From Paenibacillus sp. Soil787 (GTDB taxonomy: Bacteria > Bacillota > Bacilli > Paenibacillales > NBRC-103111), in the NCBI RefSeq assembly GCF_001429545.1, contig NZ_LMSP01000012.1:609818-673817 (forward strand): a stretch of DNA of 64,000 bases. The letters are read 5' to 3'. The notes under the pieces were generated by a model. It saw only the letters and a list, made by a program, of their open reading frames with translations, did no database searches and was not told where the DNA came from. Of the stretch, positions 37,809 to 46,653 are shown in pieces. Position 1 is the first letter of the stretch, and each line of letters begins with the position of its first letter. The position numbers and the translations under genes are program-made.

Positions 37809-37857
37809 GAATGTCAAACCCTCTCTACCCTATAATTTTCGTCTCTGTTCATAAAAC

Positions 37858-37884
37858 AAGCGTCGGACGAAAGCGCCGACGCTT
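37858..37884 (-). promoter_or_regulatory. Hairpin in the typA leader
   Basis: A 9-bp G+C-rich stem (AAGCGTCGG / CCGACGCTT) with a 9-base loop lies only a few bases after the predicted typA start point and is followed by GTTTTATG on the minus strand. It may be an attenuator or a 5-prime stabilising hairpin; it could also end transcripts from the upstream membrane-protein gene. Confidence 0.55.
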
Positions 37885-37897
37885 GACATTTATACTT

Positions 37898-37926
37898 ATT
37901 ATACGCAGTTTCTCGACATTATGCAA
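37898..37926 (-). promoter_or_regulatory. Sigma-A promoter of typA
   Basis: TTGCAT and TATAAT separated by exactly 17 bases, with an expected start near 37891. This places the leader hairpin inside the typA transcript. Confidence 0.75.
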
Positions 37927-37972
37927 GGTAAATGCGGCTCTACATAAAACTTTTACAAGTAAATGCTTGAAA

Positions 37973-38455
37973 TTACCACACGTTTCGCTTGCGGAAAATC
38001 ATGACAAGTCCAGCCACCACAAGGATCAAAGCGATTACATAGATCCCTAAATGAATTAGTAGAGTTAACCCGAAAAATACAGCTGAAATAATTCCCAGCA
38101 CCATAGCACCTATCCAAACGCCTCGATCGCTTCCCCGATCGAACAGGTGCATCTCATACAATCCGATGGCTACACCAAGAATGAAACCCGGCCATAAATA
38201 GCTCATTGAACCCCAACCAAATATGTTGCAGTAAAAGAACATTATTGCATAAGTCGTTAATATACCTCCAGGTACAAGAACGCCTGCGGGCATTGACCTG
38301 TTAAAAAAGAATACGTGGAACAGCAGCCCAGGAATGAGTAAAACTAATGGCCAGCAGAACGAAAGAAGAACATGGAAAAAACCTAATTTACCAAGAAGCA
38401 ACACCGCGGCCAGGCCAATTAATAGGATACCAATGGAGTAGCTATTTCTAGCCAA
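37973..38455 (-). CDS. Small polytopic membrane protein (LiaI/LiaF-TM-like)
   Basis: A 160-residue protein made almost wholly of hydrophobic segments, about six spans, with the opening SIGILLIGLAAVLLLGKLG and the FWPLVLLIPGLL-type segment (here FCWPLVLLIPGLLFHV) that mark the LiaF/DUF5668 transmembrane region. No extracellular LiaF domain follows, so it is a membrane-only relative. Start is TTG with AGGAGGGG. Role unknown; a link to cell-envelope stress is inference. Confidence 0.75.
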   Translation of the reverse strand: MARNSYSIGILLIGLAAVLLLGKLGFFHVLLSFCWPLVLLIPGLLFHVFFFNRSMPAGVLVPGGILTTYAIMFFYCNIFGWGSMSYLWPGFILGVAIGLYEMHLFDRGSDRGVWIGAMVLGIISAVFFGLTLLIHLGIYVIALILVVAGLVMIFRKRNVW

Positions 38456-38525
38456 TCAAATCCCCTCCTAATTCACTTGTCAATAAGGGATCAACTTCGA
38501 CACCCTTCAACAAATAGTTTATCGT

Positions 38526-38547
38526 ACCTAGCGAGAAATTGCTAGGT
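38526..38547 (-). terminator. Weak hairpin after the VWA/GATase gene
   Basis: ACCTAGC / GCTAGGT stem with an 8-base loop a few bases past the stop, but without a T-run on the minus strand. Possible end of the cluster transcript. Confidence 0.35.
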
Positions 38548-38555
38548 GTTTGGCG

Positions 38556-41426
38556 CTATTTGCGGCCTCGCCGTTTGGCTTCGAGCAAACGGCTCATGCT
38601 GTTAGGCGGCGCAGTACTCGCCGCCGGGGGTGAGGGCTCCGGAGCAGCTTCGCGCTGCTCCGAGGCAGGCCGCGGCGGCGCAGCCACGGCCTTGTCTGGA
38701 GCGCTGCCTGCGGCAGAGCGCTCGATCTTGCGCTGCAGCTTGTGCTCCGCAAGCTGCTTGCGCTCGCGGAGACGCTCAAGCGGCGTCTCCGCCTGCTGTT
38801 GCGGGCCTGCCGGAGCGGCCCGCCTCCACGCGAACGCCCGGGCCCACAGGCCGGGCGGCAGAGCCACGCGCCGCGCTGCGATGTCCATCAGCAGCAGCGC
38901 GAGCGCCGCCATCAGCAGGTACTCGCTGATGGGAGTCAATCGCTTCTGCGCGGCAGAAGCGAAGGCGAAGGCTTCCTCAGGATGCTCTAGCGAGAGCATC
39001 CGGCCGCCTGTAAGCTCAGCAAGCTGCTGGAGCTTGCTGAGGCCCAGTCCGTCCGTGATCCGATATTCCGGAGAATATGGGATCACGAAGCCGGAAGTCG
39101 AGCTGCCGATGACGCGCTTCTCGGTCCCCTCTTCGCTGCCGGCTGCAAGAAGTTCAGTCTTGGCGATATAAACGCCAGACTTATCCACAGATAGCTGTGC
39201 TGAATATTCACCAGGTGCTGTGGATGTAAAGTAGAGCTCTTGCGATCCGAGAGATTCATCTGTGACGATTGCACGAAGCTCCCCTTGTTCACCATGTGAA
39301 CCGTCTAGTCTGTTATTTCCGCTTTTGGCCTCTAAGGTCAACTCTTGACCTGCCAAATGCCCGTTAAGCTCAAGTGGAGACGATTGAAACTGCGGAAACG
39401 TCCACTTAATCATTCCAGTAAGCACTTGTGAAAAGGCAGGCCACGTTACCCAGTTCGCTGACCACGCGCCCGTCACATCACTTGTCCATGCGACAGAGCG
39501 CCCAGAACCATACTGCCATCTTGCTAGAATTGGATCAGGCTCCGGACTTGTGATCACCACTTCAGCAGCCTCTTTAGGAGTTGTGGCAATGTATCCTTGT
39601 AGAGAAGGCAGCCCTTGCCCAAAAAAACTATGCCAGTCCGCCCCTCCCGCTAAAGCCGGTACAAAAGGCTGGTTAACCACATAAGTACGTGATATCAGCA
39701 CAGCTTCTCGGCTAAAAATCGCCGGGATTGTCGTCTGATCCACAGCCGCGTAATATCTTCCCTTCGCCAAATCAGCTAGCTGCTTCAGCAGATCTTGATC
39801 CGCATCAGTTCCGATAGCAACAGTGGACATCGTGATATTTTCTTTTTGCATATCGGCGGTCAATGCTTCGTAGCTTTGAGTCGTGGAGGACTGTCCGTCA
39901 GTTAACAAAATAATATGCTTACGCTGGGCGTCCACCTTGGAAAGCTTAGCATATGCTTCCTCTACGGCTGTATAGATCTCCGTTCCGCCATCAGCGGGTA
40001 TCGCATTAATCTTTTGGATGACGCCTGATTTGTCACTAAGTTTCTGCGGTTCTACATACCATTGTGGGGATGAATCAAATCCAAGTACCCCAAGCGTATC
40101 TTTTTCCCTGAGTAAATCGACTGTCCGTGACGCGGCTTCCTGAGCCAGCTTCATTTTTCCACCTGACATACTGCCCGATTTATCCATAACAAGCACGATG
40201 CCGAGTGACGGTATTTCCCGCTTCCCGCGTAAATCCATGTACACAGGAAGTGCACGCTCGATCGGCGTTTTGAAATAACCTCCCAATCCATAGCTGTTAT
40301 CTCCTCCAAGCATGACCAATCCTACGCTGTAATCTCGGACAGCCTGCTCTATCATTTCCATCTTCAATTGTGGAATTTGAGTGGCAGCTACATTGTTTAA
40401 AATGATACTTTCGTAACCGGTATACGTTACAAAATCATTGGAAAGCAGCTCAGGTTCTATCGTTTCAAATGGGATAAGTGCGGAGTGAAGTGCTTCCTCC
40501 ACATTTTTGGAGATCCCTGCTTTTCCTTCTACAATAAGTACTTTCGGAGGACCTTCTACCTTACTAAAGGCATAATGCGCATTATTGGCCGACTGCTCGT
40601 CCCCTTCCATATACACTTCTGCTCGATACCGATGAAATCCCGGTTCCTTGGCAAGCGATTGAAAAGCAAATCTGTTCTCCCCCTTATTCAGTTCAACCGA
40701 CCCAGCTGTCATTTCTCGATTATCCTCAAAAACCCGTAGCTGAGCCTCCCCTGAACTTGTAGAACGGATAACTACCTCCAACGTATAGGCTTCATCTTGA
40801 TACAATTTGTCCGGAACACGAACGGCTTCAATGGACGCGTCTTTGCGCTCTTTGGCAGCGAACGGGACGACATCTACTTGGATACCGCGATCGCGCAGCA
40901 GCTTACCTTGACGCAATACGTCACCCACATTTTCTTCACCATCCGACATTAAAATAATACGTCCGGATTTCCCGTTCCTAAGTAAACCTGAAGCAAGCTG
41001 CAAGCCCGAGGCAATATCGGAAAATTGCGAGTTCGTTTGGGCAGTAAACTTAAATCCATTCATCTCTCTGGCATCCATGGACTTCTCTATGGAAGCTTTA
41101 AGTCCCATCGAAACAACACCAGCTTCGTCCTTCTCGGAAGAACGGGCTTTGACAGCTTCGCGAATCCACTCTGCTTCCTTCATGTCTCCCTTCACACTAT
41201 CGGATCGATCTATCGTAAACACGATGCTTTTGTGATTTAGCCTTGTATACAATTGGGTTTCCGCAAGCGCGAAAATCAGAAGAATGAATACAAAGGCTCG
41301 CAGAGAAACAACCAGCTTTTTTCGCCCGCCTTGTAGACGGTGCAAGCTTTTCCATAGCCAGCCCACATAAAAAGGAAGAAGTAGAATCAGCAGTAAAACG
41401 GGCAAATGTTCAAATTGAATGCCCAC
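38556..41426 (-). CDS. Membrane protein with two VWA domains and a GATase-like domain
   Basis: A 956-residue membrane protein. Two N-terminal spans lie at about 8-25 and 39-58. The first VWA domain (about 68-185) has an intact MIDAS D73-R-S75-D-S77 with Asp162. A class I glutamine-amidotransferase-like segment follows (about 295-395, with LVMLGGDNSYGLGGYF) but I see no catalytic cysteine nucleophile. The second VWA domain (about 408-570) has D415-K-S417-G-S419, Thr482 and Asp510. A beta-rich region, a last span at about 834-851 and an Ala/Pro/Arg-rich tail complete it. The frame overlaps the preceding VWA gene by 17 bases. Start is GTG with GGGAGG. The last 380 bases are strikingly G+C-rich. 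Confidence 0.88.
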   Translation of the reverse strand: MGIQFEHLPVLLLILLLPFYVGWLWKSLHRLQGGRKKLVVSLRAFVFILLIFALAETQLYTRLNHKSIVFTIDRSDSVKGDMKEAEWIREAVKARSSEKDEAGVVSMGLKASIEKSMDAREMNGFKFTAQTNSQFSDIASGLQLASGLLRNGKSGRIILMSDGEENVGDVLRQGKLLRDRGIQVDVVPFAAKERKDASIEAVRVPDKLYQDEAYTLEVVIRSTSSGEAQLRVFEDNREMTAGSVELNKGENRFAFQSLAKEPGFHRYRAEVYMEGDEQSANNAHYAFSKVEGPPKVLIVEGKAGISKNVEEALHSALIPFETIEPELLSNDFVTYTGYESIILNNVAATQIPQLKMEMIEQAVRDYSVGLVMLGGDNSYGLGGYFKTPIERALPVYMDLRGKREIPSLGIVLVMDKSGSMSGGKMKLAQEAASRTVDLLREKDTLGVLGFDSSPQWYVEPQKLSDKSGVIQKINAIPADGGTEIYTAVEEAYAKLSKVDAQRKHIILLTDGQSSTTQSYEALTADMQKENITMSTVAIGTDADQDLLKQLADLAKGRYYAAVDQTTIPAIFSREAVLISRTYVVNQPFVPALAGGADWHSFFGQGLPSLQGYIATTPKEAAEVVITSPEPDPILARWQYGSGRSVAWTSDVTGAWSANWVTWPAFSQVLTGMIKWTFPQFQSSPLELNGHLAGQELTLEAKSGNNRLDGSHGEQGELRAIVTDESLGSQELYFTSTAPGEYSAQLSVDKSGVYIAKTELLAAGSEEGTEKRVIGSSTSGFVIPYSPEYRITDGLGLSKLQQLAELTGGRMLSLEHPEEAFAFASAAQKRLTPISEYLLMAALALLLMDIAARRVALPPGLWARAFAWRRAAPAGPQQQAETPLERLRERKQLAEHKLQRKIERSAAGSAPDKAVAAPPRPASEQREAAPEPSPPAASTAPPNSMSRLLEAKRRGRK

Positions 41427-43347
41427 GTCGATACACCTCCCATTCCAGTACTAGCAGCAGAAGCAAGATCACGATAAGCCAAGGAATTAACAGCGTATTC
41501 CCGAGGGAAATATCTTTATTTCGATCTACACCAGTATCGGCTGCATTACCCGGACTAACGACCAGCTTGTTTTCTATTTTTCCATTCACATTGGATTCCC
41601 TGGCATCCATGACAACTTCAAGCAGTCGAGTTTGTACCATTTGTCCACCTGTGTTGTATTCAATAAATTCATAAAGACCTGGAAGCTTAGGAGCGGTTTG
41701 CATACTAGACAGCGTGTCTCCATTTCGCTCTGCCTCTTCCTCATTAACGCCTTGCCTGCTTGTTTTCCAGATCGCTTTCGTTGCTTCCGGATGAAGAACA
41801 ATTTCTTTTCGTTCCCCTGCTGTAAGTCGGCCAAGATTGGCACCTTGGTGCTCGGTCAACCAAGCAACAGCATTTTGAACGAGAATGGGGAATTCCGAAC
41901 GCAGTGCAAGATCCGATTGCTCAAGCGAGAACATGAATGTCAGTCTGGGTATACCTTCTTCTGTACCTGAAAGAACAAGCGGTACGGACTTTGACGAAAT
42001 GATCGCTTTCTCCCATGGCTTTAGCGCTCTAGTCTGAGCCAGAGCAACGTTCACGTCCTGCAGACGAATGTAACGCATGATGGGGTGATCCGTTATCGAA
42101 AAAGGTGATGCTGAAATGGTCTGAAGAGGCTCTAAATCAGACTTTCCAGAAGGAGCAAACCGCCAGACGGGTTTGGATGTGAGCAGACGTTGCCAGACAT
42201 CTGATTTTAAAGCTGATTCAGTCACACCATCTACAATGATTAGGTCTGGAGTAAGCCCCATGGGCGGTGGATAGGATCCGTCATTGCTTTTTTGTATGTG
42301 GAGAACATCCGTCTTTGCCAAAGTTAGTGCTTTTTCTAAAAAAAGATTACCCTCTCCAACATAAGCTGCTTGAATTCGGCCAGTCCCTTCAGGAAAGGCA
42401 TAAGCTGTATTATCAGCTTCCAATACATCTTTTCCATCAAGCTGAAGCTTGTAGACATCAGCCCGTGGCAGCTTATCCACGTAGATTGACTTTTGCTCGC
42501 CGCCCTTTAGGGTTAGGGAATCTGTGTGAACTGCTTGCGAATCCGCGTAAAGCGTTGTTTTTACAGAGACACTCACAGTCCCCCAATTTTTCAATATAGC
42601 AACAGCCTTATATTCTGCAATATCTTGGACTTCTTTAACACCGAATTGAGTAATCGCCACATTCACAGGAAGGGTGGCAGTTTCATTACCTCCTTCTCTC
42701 TGCATTTCAGGATCCTGAACACTGACTGGAATTGAAAAGGGAATCCCTTCGGCGTTATCCCCCCACTGGCTGTCCGTATAAATGCGTACTTCTCCATCGA
42801 ATTCTTCCCTCGTTAGGGCCGAGGCTAGGGATAAGGCTTCCTGTACATTCGTTTTGCCGTAAAAGGGTACAACCTTATTCAAAGCGGCTTGTAGTAGGGA
42901 CAGATTTGTTTCTCGTTGTATAAGCAATTCTGGTAGATCCTTCATGACTAGAAGCGAATAGCTGCTATTCGGGGCTTCTTCGCGCGCATAAGTTAAGATG
43001 CTTTGCTTCGCTTCTTCTATCCTCGTTCCCCGTTCCGTCGATGTTTGCATACTCGCTGAAGCATCTAAGACGAAAAAAACATGTGATTTCGCAGTTTGCT
43101 GACCACGGATAAAAGGCTGCATCAAAGCAAGTACAAGTATCGACGCTGCAAGCAGCTGAAGCAAAAGTAATAATTGTCGCCTTAGACGCTGCCATGGTCG
43201 GTTGGCCTCCTGCTCGCGAAGAACGCGCCGCCAAAGCATATGGCTAGATACTTCTGTATCGATATAACGGCGTTTTAACAAGTAAAGCACCAAGATAAAG
43301 GGGATTGATAGCGAGAACCATAGCCCGCTTAACGATGCGAATTGCAT
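41410..43347 (-). CDS. BatA-type VWA membrane protein
   Basis: A 645-residue protein with the N-terminal BatA/aerotolerance domain (two spans at about 8-24 and 58-77 around a cytoplasmic loop), a VWA domain with intact MIDAS D95-A-S97-A-S99, Thr166 and Asp192, a long extracellular beta-rich region, and one C-terminal span (about 616-637) ending in a basic tail. VWA MIDAS motifs bind a divalent metal and a partner protein. AAAGGTG precedes the ATG. It is the first minus-strand gene after the MFS insertion, so it may need its own promoter. Confidence 0.9.
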   Translation of the reverse strand: MQFASLSGLWFSLSIPFILVLYLLKRRYIDTEVSSHMLWRRVLREQEANRPWQRLRRQLLLLLQLLAASILVLALMQPFIRGQQTAKSHVFFVLDASASMQTSTERGTRIEEAKQSILTYAREEAPNSSYSLLVMKDLPELLIQRETNLSLLQAALNKVVPFYGKTNVQEALSLASALTREEFDGEVRIYTDSQWGDNAEGIPFSIPVSVQDPEMQREGGNETATLPVNVAITQFGVKEVQDIAEYKAVAILKNWGTVSVSVKTTLYADSQAVHTDSLTLKGGEQKSIYVDKLPRADVYKLQLDGKDVLEADNTAYAFPEGTGRIQAAYVGEGNLFLEKALTLAKTDVLHIQKSNDGSYPPPMGLTPDLIIVDGVTESALKSDVWQRLLTSKPVWRFAPSGKSDLEPLQTISASPFSITDHPIMRYIRLQDVNVALAQTRALKPWEKAIISSKSVPLVLSGTEEGIPRLTFMFSLEQSDLALRSEFPILVQNAVAWLTEHQGANLGRLTAGERKEIVLHPEATKAIWKTSRQGVNEEEAERNGDTLSSMQTAPKLPGLYEFIEYNTGGQMVQTRLLEVVMDARESNVNGKIENKLVVSPGNAADTGVDRNKDISLGNTLLIPWLIVILLLLLVLEWEVYRRGHSI

Positions 43348-43483
43348 AAGTATTCACCTTTCCAAGAGCGAAGGACATCGCTTCATCTTGCGTTCAAATT
43401 CCTTAGAATGGGCATACTACTACGCGTGCAACCCGTTTTTCCTCTGTCAAACAGGTTTGCTTATGGACAACATGGGAGGTAAC

Positions 43484-44689
43484 ATGGAACCGTTATTTGT
43501 AGATGAAAAGAAGAAAAAACCGCTTTGGACCAAAGCTTTTCTAATTACATCTCTATCCAACTTACTGCTATTCTTTAGTTTTCAAATGCTCATACCAACA
43601 ATACCGACTCATGTGTCACAATTAGGCGGAAATGATGTTCAAGTCGGTCTCGTCATTGGCGTTTTTACGATTTCTTCACTGCTTACCCGCCCTTTTGCTG
43701 GGCGAGCGCTTGATTTGTTTGGAAGAAAACATGTGCTTCTGGTTGGACTCGCGATCTGTGCGCTAACCATTGCCGGATACTCCTATATGGCTGCCGTTAC
43801 GCTTATTCTGGCTGCCCGCTTTGTTCATGGGATCGGTTGGGGGATGTCCACAACTTCCTTAGGCACTGTTATAGCTGACATCATTCCATCTGAGCGCCGC
43901 GGAGAAGGTATGGGCTATTACGGGTTGTCCAACACGTTCGCTATGGCAACCGCACCGCTTACAGGCCTCTGGTTGATGCAAACCTATGGTTTTCCCCGCG
44001 TACTATTAATCTCAACCCTATTAGCACTACTTTCATTGTTTAGTTCTCTTTTTATTACCTACACCAAACCGCTGCCTATTGAAAAGTCAGCTCATAGGCC
44101 GAAGCTTATGGATCGTTTATGGGAAAGAACAGCGATACTTCCCTCCGTTTTATTGCTATTCACTGCCATCTGTTATGGAGGAATTGTAACCTTTATAACG
44201 TTGTTCGGCCACGAAGCCGGCATTTCGAATGTCGGTTGGTTCTTCCTATGTAATGCCTCCATGGTGCTTATTGTTAGACCTATAACCGGTATACTGTTTG
44301 ATCGAAAAGGACCCGAATGGGTCCTCCTGCCTGGCGCTATCTTTACCCTTGGAGGACTCCTGCTGCTCTCTTATGCTCACTCAGAAGCTAGCTTGGCCGC
44401 TGCAGCGATATGCTATGGCATAGGTTTCGGATCCTTGCAGCCAGCACTGCAGGCTTGGACCATTGCACGTGCTGCGCCGAATCGCCGCGGTGCAGCCAAC
44501 GGAACCTTTTTCTCCGCCAATGATCTCGGCATTGGATTAGGCGCGATGGTTCTGGGAGCTCTCGCTAATCTAAGCGGGAGTTATGCGCTGATGTACCGTT
44601 ACTCGACTGTGCTTATTCTGTTTTTCATCCTTATTTATGGATGGTGCTTTTGGCAAGCTCGCCGTGGCGCTCAGTTGGCACAGCACTAA
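43484..44689 (+). CDS. Major facilitator superfamily transporter
   Basis: A 401-residue permease with twelve predicted spans. The MFS signature between spans 2 and 3 reads GRALDLFGRKHVLLVGL, and RFVHGIGWGMSTTSLGTVIAD lies in span 4. GGGAGG stands four bases before the ATG of MEPLFVDEKKKKP; earlier in-frame ATGs add up to 32 residues that are not typical of the family. Substrate unknown; drug or metabolite export is a general guess. It lies on the opposite strand in the middle of the VWA/MoxR cluster. Confidence 0.88.
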   Translation: MEPLFVDEKKKKPLWTKAFLITSLSNLLLFFSFQMLIPTIPTHVSQLGGNDVQVGLVIGVFTISSLLTRPFAGRALDLFGRKHVLLVGLAICALTIAGYSYMAAVTLILAARFVHGIGWGMSTTSLGTVIADIIPSERRGEGMGYYGLSNTFAMATAPLTGLWLMQTYGFPRVLLISTLLALLSLFSSLFITYTKPLPIEKSAHRPKLMDRLWERTAILPSVLLLFTAICYGGIVTFITLFGHEAGISNVGWFFLCNASMVLIVRPITGILFDRKGPEWVLLPGAIFTLGGLLLLSYAHSEASLAAAAICYGIGFGSLQPALQAWTIARAAPNRRGAANGTFFSANDLGIGLGAMVLGALANLSGSYALMYRYSTVLILFFILIYGWCFWQARRGAQLAQH

Positions 44690-44721
44690 CATGCCTATCG
44701 TTTCCGAGCAACCAATTTTCG

Positions 44722-45633
44722 TCAACGAACCAACCCGCTGCGGCGAAGCTCACCAAGTAGAAAATCACCCGGAGAAACATTGGTTACCGCAAGCAAATAA
44801 GTGATTCCCCGTTCATAACAAAATGCCCTAAGCGTTTGTGTATATTGCAAAGCAGCTTCTCTGTAGGCTTGCAGCACTTTGCTGCTCATCGCTACTTCCC
44901 TGGCAGCTCCAGACTCACTGTCTATTAATCGCAGCTCCCCTGTAAGGTCTGGGTTAAGTTCCTCAGGGGCAAGGACTTGTACGGCAACCACTTCTTGCTT
45001 CGCAGCAAGCAAGTACTTTAACGATTCTTCAATGCCCTGCTCATACAAAAAATCCGAAAATAACCAAGTCATCCCCGCCTGTCGCGGTAGAATGGAGGGA
45101 TTTCGAAAAACAGCCGCTATATCCCCGGTTCCCTCCGTTCGACAACTAGCCAAGAATTCAAAAAGCCTTAAAGAGCTCCCTTTTCCACGAAGCAGTTTTT
45201 GCTGTTTAGTCATCTGAGTTGTAAAAACAGCTGCGCTTACACGGTCAAAACGATTTAATGACATATAGCCAATTCCTGCCGCCAACTGTCTAGCATACTC
45301 CCATTTGGAAAGTCGAAGGGCATCTGCACCCCCCCCTTTGCCAAAATTCATCGATCTGGATGCGTCTAACCATAAATTAACCTGCAGCTCCTGCTCATCC
45401 ATAAAAAGCTTAATGAACGGCTTACCCGTTCTACCGAAAGCATGCCAATCTAATTGACGTGTATCATCACCAGGTGTATACAAACGGTAATCCGCGAATT
45501 CCATAGAAGAACCCAAATCCTTTGACCGCCTTTTCCCCTGCATCGTCCCGCGTATTCGATTTTTTGCAGCTACGCTCATTTGATCCAGCCGACGCATTAG
45601 CATAGGGTCAAGTAAATTTGCTCCACTGCTCAT
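44722..45633 (-). CDS. DUF58 domain protein
   Basis: A 303-residue cytoplasmic protein. The DUF58 signature YTPGDDTRQLDWHAFGRTGK lies at about 52-71, followed by a VWA-like fold with MIDAS-type D90-A-S92-R-S94. DUF58 proteins are the regular partners of MoxR ATPases. No N-terminal membrane spans are present, unlike longer family members, so it presumably works with the membrane proteins of the cluster. It overlaps the MoxR gene by four bases, which suggests coupled, stoichiometric expression. Confidence 0.92.
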   Translation of the reverse strand: MSSGANLLDPMLMRRLDQMSVAAKNRIRGTMQGKRRSKDLGSSMEFADYRLYTPGDDTRQLDWHAFGRTGKPFIKLFMDEQELQVNLWLDASRSMNFGKGGGADALRLSKWEYARQLAAGIGYMSLNRFDRVSAAVFTTQMTKQQKLLRGKGSSLRLFEFLASCRTEGTGDIAAVFRNPSILPRQAGMTWLFSDFLYEQGIEESLKYLLAAKQEVVAVQVLAPEELNPDLTGELRLIDSESGAAREVAMSSKVLQAYREAALQYTQTLRAFCYERGITYLLAVTNVSPGDFLLGELRRSGLVR

Positions 45634-46619
45634 CGCCCATTCTCCATAGAACTGATAATGGCTTGAATGATTTTGTCTGGTGAAATCCCCATAGCTTGCC
45701 CTTCAAAATTCAGAAAAAGGCGATGCCGCAATGCCGGAACGGCCACAACATTCAAATCTTGTTTGGATACGTGAAAACGACCCGCTAGGAAAGCCCTCAC
45801 TTTCGCTACCGATATCATGGACTGAATCCCTCTGGGACCAGAGCCGAAACGAATAAATTGTTTGACCTCTTCTGGCGCCGCCGCTTCTTCAGGATGCGTA
45901 TTCATCAGCAGCTGAACCGCATAATCGAGTACGTCCTCAGCGACAAGAATTTCTTTTAAACCCAGTTGTATATCCCGCAAAAGAGCGCCATCCGCTACTT
46001 TCTCCGCCTGCTGCTGCTTAGCTGAGGTTGTGCGCAGGACAATTTCTTTCAACTCGTTTTTAGTTGGGTATGTTACATTAATTTTTAGAAGAAACCGATC
46101 AAGCTGTGCTTCCGGAAGTGGATAAGTACCTTCCTGCTCTAACGGATTTTGCGTAGCTAAAACGAAAAAAGGAGATGGCAGCTGGTAGGTTTCTGAACCA
46201 ACAGTAACTGTCCTCTCCTGCATGGCCTCAAGGAGGGCACTCTGAGTCTTTGGTGTTGCACGATTAATCTCATCAGCGAGCACAACATGGCCGAATAGAG
46301 GACCTTTTTGAAATTTATAGGACGTCTCGCCTTTCGTTCCGAACTGAATGACATTCGTCCCCGTTATATCCGACGGCATCAAATCAGGCGTAAATTGAAT
46401 ACGTGCAAAACTAAGGTCTACAGTATCCGCGATCGTTTTTATGAGCATCGTTTTGCCAAGACCGGGAATCCCCTCAATAAGAGCATGTCCTCCCGCTAAT
46501 ATGCACCATAGTAACTGTTCAACAACCTCTTGCTGACCAACGATGACACGACCGATCTGTTCTTTCATCTGGCTGACTGCTGATCCCCACGCATCTAATT
46601 GCTCTTTCGAATCGACCAT
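45630..46619 (-). CDS. MoxR-family AAA+ ATPase
   Basis: A 329-residue AAA+ ATPase thought to act as a chaperone that remodels or loads metal onto partner complexes. Walker A is GIPGLGKT near residue 45, Walker B is VVLADEINRA near 112, with the MoxR-typical segment TPKTQSALLEAMQERTV, sensor 1 in ATQNPLEQEGTYPLPEAQLDRF and sensor 2 near the C-terminus (GPRGIQSM). AAAGGGGGAG precedes the ATG. DUF58 follows with a four-base overlap. Confidence 0.94.
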   Translation of the reverse strand: MVDSKEQLDAWGSAVSQMKEQIGRVIVGQQEVVEQLLWCILAGGHALIEGIPGLGKTMLIKTIADTVDLSFARIQFTPDLMPSDITGTNVIQFGTKGETSYKFQKGPLFGHVVLADEINRATPKTQSALLEAMQERTVTVGSETYQLPSPFFVLATQNPLEQEGTYPLPEAQLDRFLLKINVTYPTKNELKEIVLRTTSAKQQQAEKVADGALLRDIQLGLKEILVAEDVLDYAVQLLMNTHPEEAAAPEEVKQFIRFGSGPRGIQSMISVAKVRAFLAGRFHVSKQDLNVVAVPALRHRLFLNFEGQAMGISPDKIIQAIISSMENGR

Positions 46620-46653
46620 CTGTTCCTGCTCCCCCTTTATTACTCATTCCTTC

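Noticed and set aside
38539..39171. Plus-strand frame of 210 codons opposite the VWA/GATase gene
   Set aside because: Same G+C-driven artefact; Ala/Arg/Ser-rich with no domain and no ribosome site.
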